64,000 nucleotides of DNA from Shinella sp. CPCC 101442 (GCF_024704725.1 NZ_JALIQS010000002.1:558001-622000), one strand, 5' to 3'; counted from the stretch's first letter, positions 1 through 9,940 are shown. Program-made: numbers and translations. The notes: generated by a model not told the origin, from the letters alone.

Positions 1-115
1 CTCGCTCGGCCTCGTCGAGCCGCTCGTCTTCGTGTTCTTCATGCTGGCCGGCATGATCCTGCACGACCGCCTTTTCGTTCGCCGTCCGCGAGGCGAAGGC
101 AACCTTCCGGCTTGA
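1..115 (+). CDS. C-terminal tail of a membrane protein (5' end outside window)
   Basis: An open frame (codons from base 2) runs in from the left edge and stops with TGA at 113-115. The 37 visible residues begin with a hydrophobic stretch (LVEPLVFVFFMLAGMIL) followed by a basic tail (HDRLFVRRPRGEGN), which is the pattern of a last transmembrane helix with a cytoplasmic end. The family cannot be told from this much. It lies 112 bases upstream of the oligopeptidase B gene on the same strand. Confidence 0.55.
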   Translation, partial: SLGLVEPLVFVFFMLAGMILHDRLFVRRPRGEGNLPA

Positions 116-227
116 TGCGAAGCATCCAGCTCTCTATCTCTCTTGTCCCGACACAGTTGCGAACAGAAAGCCTTTACGCTTTTTTCGCGATTGCCGCCCC
201 CGCCGACCGATTTCCCGGAGTGACATC

Positions 228-2321
228 TTGCCTGTCTTCAAGAATCTGCCCGCCGCCCCCGTCGCTGCCAAGAAGCCGCAGGAGGACACCCGTCACGGCA
301 TCACCCGTCGCGACGACTATGCCTGGTTCCGCGACGAGAACTGGCAGGCGATGTTCAAGGATCCCTCGATCCTCCAGCCCGACATCCGCACCCATCTGGA
401 AGCCGAAAACGCCTATATGAACGCGGCGATGGCCGACACCGAAGCGCTGCAGAAGGTGCTGTTCGCCGAGATGCGCGGCCGCATCAAGGAGGACGACAGC
501 TCGGTTCCGGTGAAGGACGGCCCCTATGCCTATGGCACCGCCTATGTCACCGGCGGCGAACAACCGCGCTTTTTCCGCGAGCCGCGCGACGGCGGCGAAC
601 GGGTGATCCTGCTCGATGGCGACAAGGAGGCCGCCGGCAAGGACTATTTCCGCCTTTCCGGCATCGACCATGCGACCGATCACTCCATCGGCATCTGGGG
701 TTATGACGACAAGGGTTCGGAATACTTCACGCTGAAGGTGCGCGACCTCGCAACCGGCGAGGACCGGGCGGACGAGATCGTCAATTCCGGCGGCGACGGC
801 GTCTGGGCACCCGATGCGAAGAGCTTCTTCTACACCGCGCTCGACGAGAACCATCGCCCGTCGAAAATCTTCCACCACATCCTCGGCGAACGCCAGGAGA
901 ACGACCGGCTGGTCTACGAGGAGAAGGATGCGGGCTTCTTCATGTCGGTCGGCGGCTCCCTTCTCGACGACGTCATCTATATCGACATCCACGACCACGA
1001 GACGAGCGAATACCGCCTGCTCTCCACCAATGACCTGCTCGCCAATCCCGTCATCGTCGCGCCGCGCCAGACGGGCCTCGAATATTCGATGACGGAGGGC
1101 GGCGACGTCTTCTACATCCTGACCAATGCCGACGGCGCCAAGGACTTCAAGATCATGCAGGCGCCGGTGACAGCGCCCGGCCGCGAGAACTGGGTGGAGG
1201 TCGTGCCGCACCGCGCCGGCACGCTCATCCTCAACCACATGGCCTTTGCCCGCCACCTCGTCTGGCTGGAGCGCCACGAGGGCCTGCCGCGTATCGTCGT
1301 GCGCGATCGCGAGAGCGGCGAGGAACACGCCATCGCCTTTGCCGAGGAAGCCTATTCGCTCGGCCTGTCGGGGGCCGCGGAATACGACACCGACGTCATC
1401 CGCTTCTCCTATTCCTCGATGACGACGCCCTCGCAGCTCTTCGACTACAACATGGCGACGCGCGAGCGCACGCTCCTGAAGACGCAGGAAGTCCCCTCCG
1501 GTCACAATCCGGACGACTACGTCACGCGCCGTGTCTTCGCACCGGCCTTCGACGGCGAGACGGTGCCCGTCACCCTGCTTTACCGCAAGGATACGCCGCT
1601 CGACGGCTCGGCACCCTGCCTGCTCTACGGCTACGGCGCCTACGGCATCACCATCCCGGCGTCCTTCAACACCAACTGCCTGTCACTCGTCGATCGCGGC
1701 TTCGTCTACGCCATCGCCCATATCCGGGGCGGCAAGGACAAGGGTTTTGCCTGGTACGAAAATGGCAAGATGGACAGGAAGACCAATACGTTCAAGGACT
1801 TCATCGCGGCGGCCGACTATCTGAATCAAGAGAAGTTCACGTCCTACGCAAACATCGTCGCCGAGGGCGGCTCGGCGGGCGGCATGCTGATGGGCGCGAT
1901 CGCCAACATGGCGCCGGAAAAATTCGGCGGCATCATCGCCGCCGTGCCCTTCGTCGATGTGCTGAACACCATGCTCGACGACACGCTGCCGCTCACCCCG
2001 CCGGAATGGCCCGAATGGGGCAACCCGATCGACAGCAAGAACTTCTACCAGCTGATGGCGAGCTACTCGCCCTACGACAATGTCGAGGCGAAGCCCTATC
2101 CCGCCATCCTCGCGCTATCAGGCCTGACGGATCCGCGCGTCACCTATTGGGAACCGACCAAATGGGTGGCGAAGCTGCGCGAGAAGACGACGGGCTCGGA
2201 ACCGATCCTCCTCAAGACCAATATGGGCGCCGGCCATGGCGGCGCCTCGGGTCGGTTCCAGCGGCTGGAGGAGATCGCCTTCGAATACGCCTTCGCGATC
2301 AAGGTCGCGGGGAAGATGTGA
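228..2321 (+). CDS. ptrB: Oligopeptidase B (S9 prolyl oligopeptidase family)
   Basis: Cytoplasmic serine peptidase expected to cleave short peptides after basic residues. The 697-residue product has the family layout: an N-terminal beta-propeller of about 400 residues, starting with the typical HGITRRDDYAWFRD segment, then an alpha/beta hydrolase domain. The catalytic Ser is in GGSAGG (S549), the Asp in LTDPRV (D635) and the His in GAGHGG (H670). The chosen start is TTG at 228, because the protein then begins MPVFKNLPAAPVAAKKP as in relatives; no strong Shine-Dalgarno sequence precedes it, so the start is the least certain part. It has no signal peptide. A hairpin follows the stop codon. Confidence 0.95.
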   Translation: MPVFKNLPAAPVAAKKPQEDTRHGITRRDDYAWFRDENWQAMFKDPSILQPDIRTHLEAENAYMNAAMADTEALQKVLFAEMRGRIKEDDSSVPVKDGPYAYGTAYVTGGEQPRFFREPRDGGERVILLDGDKEAAGKDYFRLSGIDHATDHSIGIWGYDDKGSEYFTLKVRDLATGEDRADEIVNSGGDGVWAPDAKSFFYTALDENHRPSKIFHHILGERQENDRLVYEEKDAGFFMSVGGSLLDDVIYIDIHDHETSEYRLLSTNDLLANPVIVAPRQTGLEYSMTEGGDVFYILTNADGAKDFKIMQAPVTAPGRENWVEVVPHRAGTLILNHMAFARHLVWLERHEGLPRIVVRDRESGEEHAIAFAEEAYSLGLSGAAEYDTDVIRFSYSSMTTPSQLFDYNMATRERTLLKTQEVPSGHNPDDYVTRRVFAPAFDGETVPVTLLYRKDTPLDGSAPCLLYGYGAYGITIPASFNTNCLSLVDRGFVYAIAHIRGGKDKGFAWYENGKMDRKTNTFKDFIAAADYLNQEKFTSYANIVAEGGSAGGMLMGAIANMAPEKFGGIIAAVPFVDVLNTMLDDTLPLTPPEWPEWGNPIDSKNFYQLMASYSPYDNVEAKPYPAILALSGLTDPRVTYWEPTKWVAKLREKTTGSEPILLKTNMGAGHGGASGRFQRLEEIAFEYAFAIKVAGKM

Positions 2322-2336
2322 GCCTGCCAAAAGAAA

Positions 2337-2361
2337 GACCGGTGCCATAAGGGCACCGGTC
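2337..2361. terminator. Hairpin between convergent genes
   Basis: Perfect 10-bp inverted repeat (GACCGGTGCC, loop ATAAG, GGCACCGGTC) between the 3' ends of oligopeptidase B and the convergent caspase-fold gene. It has no good T-run on either strand, so it may be a weak intrinsic terminator or only an RNA 3'-end stabiliser. Confidence 0.5.
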
Positions 2362-2397
2362 ATCAAGTTTCCGGTCAGAGGGTCGTCCTGACCGGGA

Positions 2398-4443
2398 TCA
2401 GTGAAAGGCCCCTACACAGGCCTGCAAGTCGTTCAGCATCGCGGTGGAACCCTTGAGGCTGGTGCTGATATCGCCGATGCGGATGTGATTGCCGCGCTTC
2501 AGGGCCTCGATGACGGAGCGATCGCTGCCGAGGTCGTAGGCGATCTCCTGGCGGCCATAGGCCTTGCCGCTGACATCGTAGCCCTTGTCGTCATCGATCC
2601 AGTATTTCGCGTCGCTCGCATGGCTGTCGGCATAGTCGTAGGACGCGTCCTGGAAGCCGAAGGTCACATGGCCATCCCCGTACAAGCGGAAGGCGGCGGA
2701 ACGGTCGCCGTCGCCTCGGCGGGTGGCGCGGCAGTTCAGGAAGCGGCGGTCGCTCCCCAGATCGGCCACGATGTCCCAGCCGGCGACCGAGCGCGCCACG
2801 CGGTAGGGATCGGCGTCCGAGCCGTAGCCATCGGCGGCGGCCTTGCCGTTGTCCGCATAGGCGTCCGTCTTGGTCTCCGGCTTCATTTCATGGCTTGAAT
2901 GGTCGTTCGAAGCGTGCGCGTCGGCCGGGAAATCGCGCAGCAGGTCGCGGTAGCGGTCGAAGTAGCCGAGGCGGCGCACATCGACGAATTCCAGCTCGTA
3001 GTCTTCCAGCGAGCGCACGCTGTTGTCGCGCAAGCGCACGAGACCGCGCAAACGCAGGCAGCCGTCACCGCAATCGATTTCGTCGACATATTCGCGTGCA
3101 TTGTCGTCGGGCGTCTTCACCGCGACGCCGAAGCCGTGGCGGCGTTCGTCGTTGATCGCGCGGAACATCAGCGATTGCGCGTAACCACGGCGATCCTCAT
3201 CGAAATAGTCGTAGATCGCGCGCTCTTCGCTCGGGCTCAGGTCATCCTGCGTCGCCACACGGATGCGGCGCTCGGGAATGCCTGCCGAGGTGATGATGTT
3301 GCGCAGCCGTTCGTGCGAATAGACGGTCGTGAAATAGGAGATGTCCTCGCAGCTTTCCGGCGGAGCCCAGAAGCGAAAATCGACAAGCGCCAGCTGGCCG
3401 TCCTTGTAGAGATCGCCAAGCCGGCGGTCGCTGTTGTTGAAGGAGAAGCGGCCGCAGGGATCGTGCTGGTCGTTGGAGAAGGTCAGGTATGGCAGGTTGC
3501 CGGTATCCTCGTGCTCGCGCTCGAAGCGCTTGCCGAGAAGGTCGATCTTACGCTGCGCGATGGTGGCGAAGATGCCTTTCGGGTAGCGGCTGAGATACCG
3601 GTCATAGGCCTCGCGGTTGTCGGAAAGCGAAGCGAATTCGTAGAAGGCGATTTCGGCCGCGTCGACCTTGTCGTCATCAGGGTTCAGCGCGAACTTGCCG
3701 TAGTCGGCGTCGCTCTGCCAGATCTCCTGTCTGCCCTTGCTGCGCTCCTTGACGATGTCGCCGACCTTGCGGAAGGCGTCTTCCAGCGCAAGGCCGGGGA
3801 TGCTGATCGCATCGACGAAGGCCGAGGCGAAGGGGCTGATCGGCGTACCCTCATAGTCATAGGCGGTGCCGGGCGCGGCGGCATAGGCGTAGTGGATGCC
3901 CGTGGCGTTCTTCGGTTCGGCCAGGCCATCGGGGATATCGCGCAACGTCGGGAACGGGTTTTCATGAGCGGCATCGAACAGCACGACCTTGAGGCCCTTG
4001 CCGATCCCGCGCAACGTATCGCTGACCTGCGAGACGGGCAGCGAGCGGTTCCGGAGGCCTGTCATCGTGCGGCCGGAGGCATCGGTCGGCAGCAGGAAAT
4101 TGTCGCCGTCGAGCTGCACGGCATAGCCGGAGAAATAGACGAAGATCACCGGGTCCTGCGCCTTCTCCGCACGACGCGTGAAAGTGTTCAGCGCCGAGAG
4201 CATGGCGAGGTTGTCGGCGTCGGTCACGCGGGTCACGTCGAAATCCGCCCGCTCCAGCGCCTCGCCCACAAGATCGATGTCGTTCAGCGGGTTTTCCAGC
4301 GGCTCGGCATCCTCGTACTCGGCATTGCCGATGAGGAGCGCATAACGCTCGGCGGCAAAGGCGGCGGGGGCCGTAAGGAGAACAAGACAGGCGGCGAGCG
4401 CCCCGAGCATCCGCCCGATCATGCACTGGACATTGCGCTGCAC
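2398..4443 (-). CDS. Exported caspase-fold (C14-like) protein with both catalytic residues replaced
   Basis: N-terminal caspase p20-like domain followed by about 450 residues without a recognised domain. The start chosen is GTG at 4443, five bases after a strong GGAGGGAGG; the product then begins with a signal peptide (hydrophobic LGALAACLVLLTAPAAFA). The caspase fold is shown by RYALLIGNAEYEDAEPLENP and by the equivalents of the two active-site loops. However, the usual FSGHG His is Tyr (FVYFSGYAV, Y107) and the usual DAC Cys is Ala (LFDAAHENPF, A159), so no Cys protease activity is expected. The C-terminal part has a Cys-containing region and charged repeats suggestive of a periplasmic binding role. 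No partner gene is adjacent. Function unknown. Confidence 0.8.
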   Translation of the reverse strand: MQRNVQCMIGRMLGALAACLVLLTAPAAFAAERYALLIGNAEYEDAEPLENPLNDIDLVGEALERADFDVTRVTDADNLAMLSALNTFTRRAEKAQDPVIFVYFSGYAVQLDGDNFLLPTDASGRTMTGLRNRSLPVSQVSDTLRGIGKGLKVVLFDAAHENPFPTLRDIPDGLAEPKNATGIHYAYAAAPGTAYDYEGTPISPFASAFVDAISIPGLALEDAFRKVGDIVKERSKGRQEIWQSDADYGKFALNPDDDKVDAAEIAFYEFASLSDNREAYDRYLSRYPKGIFATIAQRKIDLLGKRFEREHEDTGNLPYLTFSNDQHDPCGRFSFNNSDRRLGDLYKDGQLALVDFRFWAPPESCEDISYFTTVYSHERLRNIITSAGIPERRIRVATQDDLSPSEERAIYDYFDEDRRGYAQSLMFRAINDERRHGFGVAVKTPDDNAREYVDEIDCGDGCLRLRGLVRLRDNSVRSLEDYELEFVDVRRLGYFDRYRDLLRDFPADAHASNDHSSHEMKPETKTDAYADNGKAAADGYGSDADPYRVARSVAGWDIVADLGSDRRFLNCRATRRGDGDRSAAFRLYGDGHVTFGFQDASYDYADSHASDAKYWIDDDKGYDVSGKAYGRQEIAYDLGSDRSVIEALKRGNHIRIGDISTSLKGSTAMLNDLQACVGAFH

Positions 4444-4676
4444 GTTATCCTCCCTCCGGGAAACGACATGGTGCGCGGCCCTGCCGACCGGATGCACGCA
4501 TGTTTGCTGAGAAAGGGACGTGCCGACCCGCCCGCTTATTCAGGTTGCTTATGGAGAGGACGATGAAATTCCATCCTCCCCGATGCAGCAAGACCTGTGG
4601 CAAGGACAAAAGCGGGAGCGAAAGGTTTTGTTGAGATGCCGCTGCTAGCGTCACGCGCAGAGACGAATGGAAGCGC

Positions 4677-5846
4677 ATGACCCTTCTGACGCGCCCACAG
4701 CCCGACGAGGCCGGCGTGGAGCACCGCGTGCTCCGCGACCGCGCGGCCATGGCCGATATGGCTGCGGCCTGGCGCGATCTCGATGCCTGCGCCGGCAACC
4801 CCTTCACCTATTTCCAGAGCGCCGACTGGTGCCTCAAATGGATCGAGACCTTTGCCAGCCCGAAATGCCGGCCGCAGGTGCATACGCTCTGGCGGGATGG
4901 GCGGCTGATTGCCGTCTGGCCACTGATGTTGTCGGGCGGCGTGCTGAAGCGGCTGGAGCCCCTCGGCTGGCCGCATAGCCAATATGCCAATCTGCTGACC
5001 GACCCGGCCTATGGCGGGGTGACAGCCCGGCTGCTGACCGGCCTTGCGGGCCACGACCTGATGGTTCTCGACGGCGTGCCCGATGGCTCGGCGCTGGCCG
5101 GCCTGCTTGGCGAAACGCCGCCGCTAGCGTCGCTTGCCAACAGTGCGGCGATGCTGGACCTTTCCGCCTTCGCGACGCCGCAGGCCTATGCGGAGACGCT
5201 CAGCAAGACGCAGCGCCGCAACCGCAACCGACGGCGCAATGCGCTGGCGCGCGAGGGCGAACTCTCCTTTGCCGTGCTCTTCCCCGGCGATGCCGGCTTT
5301 GCCGAAGGCGTGGCGACCTGCGTCGCCTTCAAGCGCCAATGGCTGCGCGAGACCGCCCGGCGCGGCACGGGGCTCGCCTTCGAGGGATTCGACCGTTTTC
5401 TCGCTTCGCTTTCGGGGGACGAGGCGGCGTTGTCCGGCGCCTGTCTTTCCGTCCTGAAGGCCGGCGACCGGCTCATCGCGGGCGAGATCGGCTTTCTGCA
5501 TCATGGCCACTACCACGCCTATCTCGGCGCCTTCGACTGGGCGCTGCGCGAGGCCTCGCCCGGCAAGGTGCAGATGGACATGACGGTCTGCTGGCTGATC
5601 GAGCGCGGCGTGAAGACCTATGACCTGCTCGGCAATCCCGCCGACTACAAGGACAGCTGGAGCAACAGTGCGGTGGAGCTGCAGTCCTATGCCCTGCCCG
5701 CCAGCCTCGCCGGCCGCGCCTATGCGCATCTCTGGACCGCACGCCTGCGCCCCGGCCTCAAGCGCCTCTATTATGGCCTGCCTTACCGGCTGCGCCGTCT
5801 CGCCCGGGTCAGCCAGAGTTTCGGCCTTTTCCTCCTGATCGCCTGA
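4677..5846 (+). CDS. GNAT acetyltransferase of the CelD/BcsL (Acetyltransf_6) type
   Basis: A 389-residue protein resembling the GNAT family linked to polysaccharide synthesis in rhizobia (CelD/BcsL-like). Recognisable elements are the FTYFQSADWCLKWIE segment near residue 42, a basic KTQRRNRNRRRNALAREG stretch mid-protein, and the C-terminal acetyl-CoA fold region DRLIAGEIGFLHHGHYHAYL followed by DLLGNPADYKDSW. The substrate is unknown; a sugar or peptidyl amine is inferred from the family. It is divergent from the caspase-fold gene with a 233-bp gap and is probably monocistronic. ATG at 4677 is chosen; an in-frame upstream start is not available. Confidence 0.8.
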   Translation: MTLLTRPQPDEAGVEHRVLRDRAAMADMAAAWRDLDACAGNPFTYFQSADWCLKWIETFASPKCRPQVHTLWRDGRLIAVWPLMLSGGVLKRLEPLGWPHSQYANLLTDPAYGGVTARLLTGLAGHDLMVLDGVPDGSALAGLLGETPPLASLANSAAMLDLSAFATPQAYAETLSKTQRRNRNRRRNALAREGELSFAVLFPGDAGFAEGVATCVAFKRQWLRETARRGTGLAFEGFDRFLASLSGDEAALSGACLSVLKAGDRLIAGEIGFLHHGHYHAYLGAFDWALREASPGKVQMDMTVCWLIERGVKTYDLLGNPADYKDSWSNSAVELQSYALPASLAGRAYAHLWTARLRPGLKRLYYGLPYRLRRLARVSQSFGLFLLIA

Positions 5847-5908
5847 CAAACCTTTCGTTCCCGGCCTTAAGTCCCTATCTCTAGGGCAAACAGCAGGGAT
5901 GGATGATC

Positions 5909-7393
5909 ATGAGCGGCGCAGCGACGATACATTTCGACAACAGTTATGCGCGCCTGCCGGACGCCTTTTTCGCGCCGGTCGATCCGACCCCGGTGGAAGC
6001 GCCGCGACTGATTGCGTTCAACAGGGCGCTCGCCGCAGAACTCGGCCTCGACGCCGATGCGCTGGAGCGCCACGGTGCGGCCTATTTCTCCGGCAACACG
6101 CCGCTGCCCGGCTCGTTGCCGCTCGCCATGGCCTATGCCGGCCACCAGTTCGGCCAGTTCGTGCCGCGGCTTGGCGACGGGCGGGCGATCCTGATCGGCG
6201 AGGTGATCGACCGCGCGGGAAAACGGCGCGACATCCAGCTCAAGGGCGCCGGCCAGACACCCTATTCGCGCCGTGGCGACGGGCGCGCGGCGCTCGGGCC
6301 CGTGCTGCGCGAATACATCATCAGCGAGGCCATGCATGCGCTCGGAATTCCGACGACGCGCGCGCTGGCGGCCGTCACCACCGGCCAGCCGGTCTATCGC
6401 GACCGGGTGCTGCCCGGCGCCGTCTTCACGCGCGTCGCGGCCAGCCACATCCGTGTCGGCACTTTCCAGTTCTTTGCCGCGCGCGGCGAGACGGACAACA
6501 TCCGCATCCTCGCCGACCACGTCATCGAGCGGCACTACCCGGAGCTGAAAGACGTCGAAAAACCCTATCTGGCACTGCTCGACGCGGTAGCGGAGCGGCA
6601 GGCCGCGCTGATCGCAAAATGGCTCGGCGTCGGCTTCATCCACGGCGTGATGAACACCGACAACATGACGATCTCGGGCGAGACCATCGACTTCGGCCCC
6701 TGCGCCTTCATGGACCGATACGATCCGCGCACCGTCTATTCCTCCATCGACCAGCACGGGCGCTACGCCTTCGGCAACCAGCCTGGCATTGGACAGTGGA
6801 ACATCGCGCGCCTTGCCGAGGCCCTGCTGCCGATCCTCGACGAAAACGAGGACAAGGCGGTGGAAGCGGCGAACGAAGCCGTCGCCCGCTTCATGGACCG
6901 TTTCCAGGCCCATTGGAAAATCGTCATCCGCGCCAAGCTCAGCCTCGGCGAGGACGAACGGGACGGCGATCAGGGCCTCATTCGCGACCTGCTCGTCACG
7001 CTCTACGAGCAGAAGGCCGATTATACCCTGACGTTCCGGCGCCTTGCCGATGCCGCGGAGGATGCGCGCGCGGATGCCGCGCTCGGCGCGCTGCTGGAAG
7101 ACCCGGCCGCCCTCACCCCGTGGCTTTCCGTCTGGCGCGAACGGCTTTCGCAGGATGCGACGACGCCTTCGGCGCGTGCGCAAGCGATGCGCAAGGCCAA
7201 TCCCGCCTTCATCCCGCGCAACCACAAGGTGGACGAGGCCTTGACGGCGGCCGTCGACCACGGCGATTTTTCGCTGTTCGAGGCGCTGAACGACGTTCTT
7301 TCAAAGCCTTATACGGACCAGCCGGCCTTTGCCCCCTATGCCGAGCCGCCGAAGCCCGGCGAGGAAATCACGGCGACGTTCTGCGGCACCTGA
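5909..7393 (+). CDS. selO: Protein adenylyltransferase SelO (YdiU family)
   Basis: Pseudokinase-fold enzyme that transfers AMP from ATP to Ser/Thr/Tyr of target proteins; in other bacteria it is linked to redox stress. The protein of about 494 residues carries the family signatures: QLKGAGQTPYSRRGDGRAAL (nucleotide binding), AVTTGQPVYRD, FIHGVMNTDN (the equivalent of the catalytic loop) and the metal-binding IDFGPCAFMD. It ends FCGT, so the position that is selenocysteine in animals is Cys here, as is usual in bacteria. ATG at 5909 lies nine bases after CAGGGA; ATG at 5903 is also in frame but too close to it. The gene is separated from its neighbours by more than 50 bp. Confidence 0.95.
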   Translation: MSGAATIHFDNSYARLPDAFFAPVDPTPVEAPRLIAFNRALAAELGLDADALERHGAAYFSGNTPLPGSLPLAMAYAGHQFGQFVPRLGDGRAILIGEVIDRAGKRRDIQLKGAGQTPYSRRGDGRAALGPVLREYIISEAMHALGIPTTRALAAVTTGQPVYRDRVLPGAVFTRVAASHIRVGTFQFFAARGETDNIRILADHVIERHYPELKDVEKPYLALLDAVAERQAALIAKWLGVGFIHGVMNTDNMTISGETIDFGPCAFMDRYDPRTVYSSIDQHGRYAFGNQPGIGQWNIARLAEALLPILDENEDKAVEAANEAVARFMDRFQAHWKIVIRAKLSLGEDERDGDQGLIRDLLVTLYEQKADYTLTFRRLADAAEDARADAALGALLEDPAALTPWLSVWRERLSQDATTPSARAQAMRKANPAFIPRNHKVDEALTAAVDHGDFSLFEALNDVLSKPYTDQPAFAPYAEPPKPGEEITATFCGT

Positions 7394-7538
7394 AACGCGG
7401 GAGGAACATCGCAGCCATGCAAAATCGCGTGATCGCACACATTGAAGCGTCACGTTTCCGCCCTAATTTCTCCTGCGTCCCTCCTTGAGCCGGACGTCAT
7501 GTCGGCCCCTCCCCGCCGACATTGCCACGGAGACTATC

Positions 7539-9872
7539 ATGTTGCTTTCTCTCACTGCTACGCTCGTCGCCCTCATCGGTCTGGTGCTGACGGGCGGCGG
7601 CGGTTGGCTGCTGTCGCTCGGCGGCAGCCCCTATTATCTCGTCACCGGCCTTACCTTCCTCGTCACGGCCATCCTGCTTTTCCGCCGCTCCAGCGCGGCG
7701 CTCTGGCTTTATGCCCTCATCATCCTCGGTTCGCTCGGCTGGGCGGTCTGGGAAGTCGGCTTCGACTGGTGGCAGCTCGGCCCGCGCGGCGGCGTCATCG
7801 TGCTTCTCGGCCTGTGGCTGATGCTGCCGGCGATCCGCCGCCCGCTCGGCTTTGCGAGCCCGACCGGCACGCCCTACCCCGCCTCCGCCCTGCCGCTCGG
7901 CGTCGCCGTCGTCGTCGCGATCGCCGTCGCCGGCTATTCGATGACGCAGGATCCGCACGATCTGTCCGGCGCGCTGCCGACCGACGTCGTCAATGCGACA
8001 CCCGCGCTCGGTGGCAACGTACCCGCGGGCGAGTGGCACCAGTATGGCCGCACGCAATACGGCCAGCGCTATTCGCCGCTCGACCAGATCAACACGGAGA
8101 ACGTCTCGAAACTCGCGGTCGCCTGGCAATACCAGACCGGCGACGTGAAGAAGCCCGACGATGTCGGCGAGACCACCTACCAGGTGACGCCGCTGAAAGT
8201 GGGCGACACGCTCTATATGTGCACGCCGCATAACTGGGCGATCGCGCTCGATGCCGCCACCGGCAAGGAGAAATGGAAATTCGATTCCAACTCCGGCATG
8301 AACCCGGATCGCCAGCACCAGACCTGCCGCGGGGTGACCTACTATGCCGATCCGGCAGCCACCGCCGGCACGGCCTGCGCCGCCCGCGTCTATTTGCCGA
8401 CGTCGGATGCCCGCCTGATCGCGCTCGATGCCGCCACCGGCGACGTCTGCACGAGCTTTGCCGAAAACGGCGTGCTGCACCTTGAAAAGGGCATGCCGTA
8501 CAACCCGGCCGGCTACTACTACTCCACCTCGCCGCCGGCCATCACCGATGGCAAGATCATCATCGGAGGCGCGGTCAACGACAACTATTCGACGCAGGAA
8601 CAGTCCGGCGTCATCCGCGCCTTCGACGTGAATTCCGGCGCGCTGATCTGGAACTGGGATTCCGGCAATCCGGATATCACCACCCCGCTGCCGGAAGGTC
8701 AGGTCTACACGGTCAACTCGCCGAATTCCTGGTCGGTCTTCAGCTATGACGAAGCCCTTGGCCTCGTCTATGTGCCTCTCGGCAACCAGGTGCCGGACCA
8801 GCTCGGCATGGGCCGCAGCGAACATGTCGAGAAGTACTCGTCCTCCATCGTGGCGCTCGACATCAAGACCGGTGCCATGCGCTGGGTACGCCAGACGGTC
8901 CACCATGACCTCTGGGACATGGACGTGCCCGCCCAGCCGGTTCTGATCGACATCACCAGGGACGGTGCGACCACGCCCGCCCTCGTCGGTCCGACCAAAC
9001 AGGGCGACATCTACGTGCTCGACCGGCGCACCGGCGAGCCGATCATCCCCATCAAGGAGATCCCGGCGCCGACCGGGGCAATCCCGGAAGATTTTACCGC
9101 CCCGACACAGCCCATATCCGATCTCACCTTCTCGCCGCCGCCGCTGACGGAAAAGAACATGTGGGGCGTCACCATGTTCGATCAGCTCGCCTGCCGCATC
9201 GACTTCCTGTCGATGAAATACGAGGGCCGCTACACGCCGCCGTCGCTGCAAGGCACCATCGTCTATCCCGGCAATTTCGGTACGTTCAACTGGGGCTCGG
9301 TCGCGGTGGACCCCGAACGGCAGATCATGTTCGGCATGCCGACCTATCTCGCCTTCACCTCCCGCCTCGTGCCGCGCGACCAGATCCCGCCGAAGGGACA
9401 GAGCGAAAAGGGTTCCGAACAGGGCCTCAACCGCAATGACGGCGCACCCTACGGCGTCTTCATGGGACCGTTCCTCGGCCCGCTCGGCATTCCCTGCCAG
9501 GCGCCGCCATGGGGCTATGTCGCGGGAGCGGACCTTGCGACCGGTCACATTGCCTACAAGCACAAGAACGGCACGGTCCGGGACATGACGCCGCTGCCGC
9601 TGGCCTTCAAGCTCGGCGTGCCCGGCATCGGCGGCCCCATCATCACCAAGGGCGGCGTCGCCTTCCTGGGTGCTGCGGTCGACAATTACATCCGCGCCTA
9701 TGACGTCACCACCGGGCGGCAGCTCTGGGAAGGCCGCCTTCCCGCCGGCGGACAGGCGACACCCATGACCTATACCGTCGGCGACAAGCAGTATGTGCTG
9801 ATCGTCGCGGGCGGCCATGGCTCGGTCGGCACCAAGCCGGGCGACTACGTCATCGCCTACACGCTGCCGTAG
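7539..9872 (+). CDS. gcd: Membrane-bound PQQ-dependent glucose dehydrogenase
   Basis: Quinoprotein that oxidises glucose to gluconolactone in the periplasm and passes electrons to ubiquinone. The product (777 residues) has about five N-terminal membrane helices in the first 140 residues, then an eight-bladed PQQ propeller with repeats such as LDAATGKEKWKFDSNSG, VRQTVHHDLWDMDVPAQP and YDVTTGRQLWEGRLPAGG. ATG at 7539 is chosen because it follows GGAG by eight bases and begins directly with the first helix; an upstream in-frame ATG at 7485 would add 18 residues unlike the family. No pqq biosynthesis genes are in the window, so cofactor must come from elsewhere or outside. A strong terminator hairpin follows. 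Confidence 0.95.
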   Translation: MLLSLTATLVALIGLVLTGGGGWLLSLGGSPYYLVTGLTFLVTAILLFRRSSAALWLYALIILGSLGWAVWEVGFDWWQLGPRGGVIVLLGLWLMLPAIRRPLGFASPTGTPYPASALPLGVAVVVAIAVAGYSMTQDPHDLSGALPTDVVNATPALGGNVPAGEWHQYGRTQYGQRYSPLDQINTENVSKLAVAWQYQTGDVKKPDDVGETTYQVTPLKVGDTLYMCTPHNWAIALDAATGKEKWKFDSNSGMNPDRQHQTCRGVTYYADPAATAGTACAARVYLPTSDARLIALDAATGDVCTSFAENGVLHLEKGMPYNPAGYYYSTSPPAITDGKIIIGGAVNDNYSTQEQSGVIRAFDVNSGALIWNWDSGNPDITTPLPEGQVYTVNSPNSWSVFSYDEALGLVYVPLGNQVPDQLGMGRSEHVEKYSSSIVALDIKTGAMRWVRQTVHHDLWDMDVPAQPVLIDITRDGATTPALVGPTKQGDIYVLDRRTGEPIIPIKEIPAPTGAIPEDFTAPTQPISDLTFSPPPLTEKNMWGVTMFDQLACRIDFLSMKYEGRYTPPSLQGTIVYPGNFGTFNWGSVAVDPERQIMFGMPTYLAFTSRLVPRDQIPPKGQSEKGSEQGLNRNDGAPYGVFMGPFLGPLGIPCQAPPWGYVAGADLATGHIAYKHKNGTVRDMTPLPLAFKLGVPGIGGPIITKGGVAFLGAAVDNYIRAYDVTTGRQLWEGRLPAGGQATPMTYTVGDKQYVLIVAGGHGSVGTKPGDYVIAYTLP

Positions 9873-9907
9873 AAACGACAAGTCTCGCAAAAGCTGCAAC
9901 CGCTATG

Positions 9908-9940
9908 GGTCTCCCTGAACATTTTTCAGGGAGACCTTTT
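9908..9940 (+). terminator. Perfect 12-bp terminator hairpin that also contains the next gene's SD
   Basis: GGTCTCCCTGAA (9908-9919), a 5-base loop, TTCAGGGAGACC (9925-9936), then TTTT. This fits an intrinsic terminator for gcd. The only good Shine-Dalgarno for the gene starting at 9943 (AGGGAG, about 9928-9933) lies in the 3' arm, so a transcript reading through would have it paired. Confidence 0.8.

Noticed and set aside
7497-9899. An 800-codon open frame antisense to the PQQ glucose dehydrogenase
   Set aside because: Shadow of gcd; the composition is skewed and no start signal or domain supports it.
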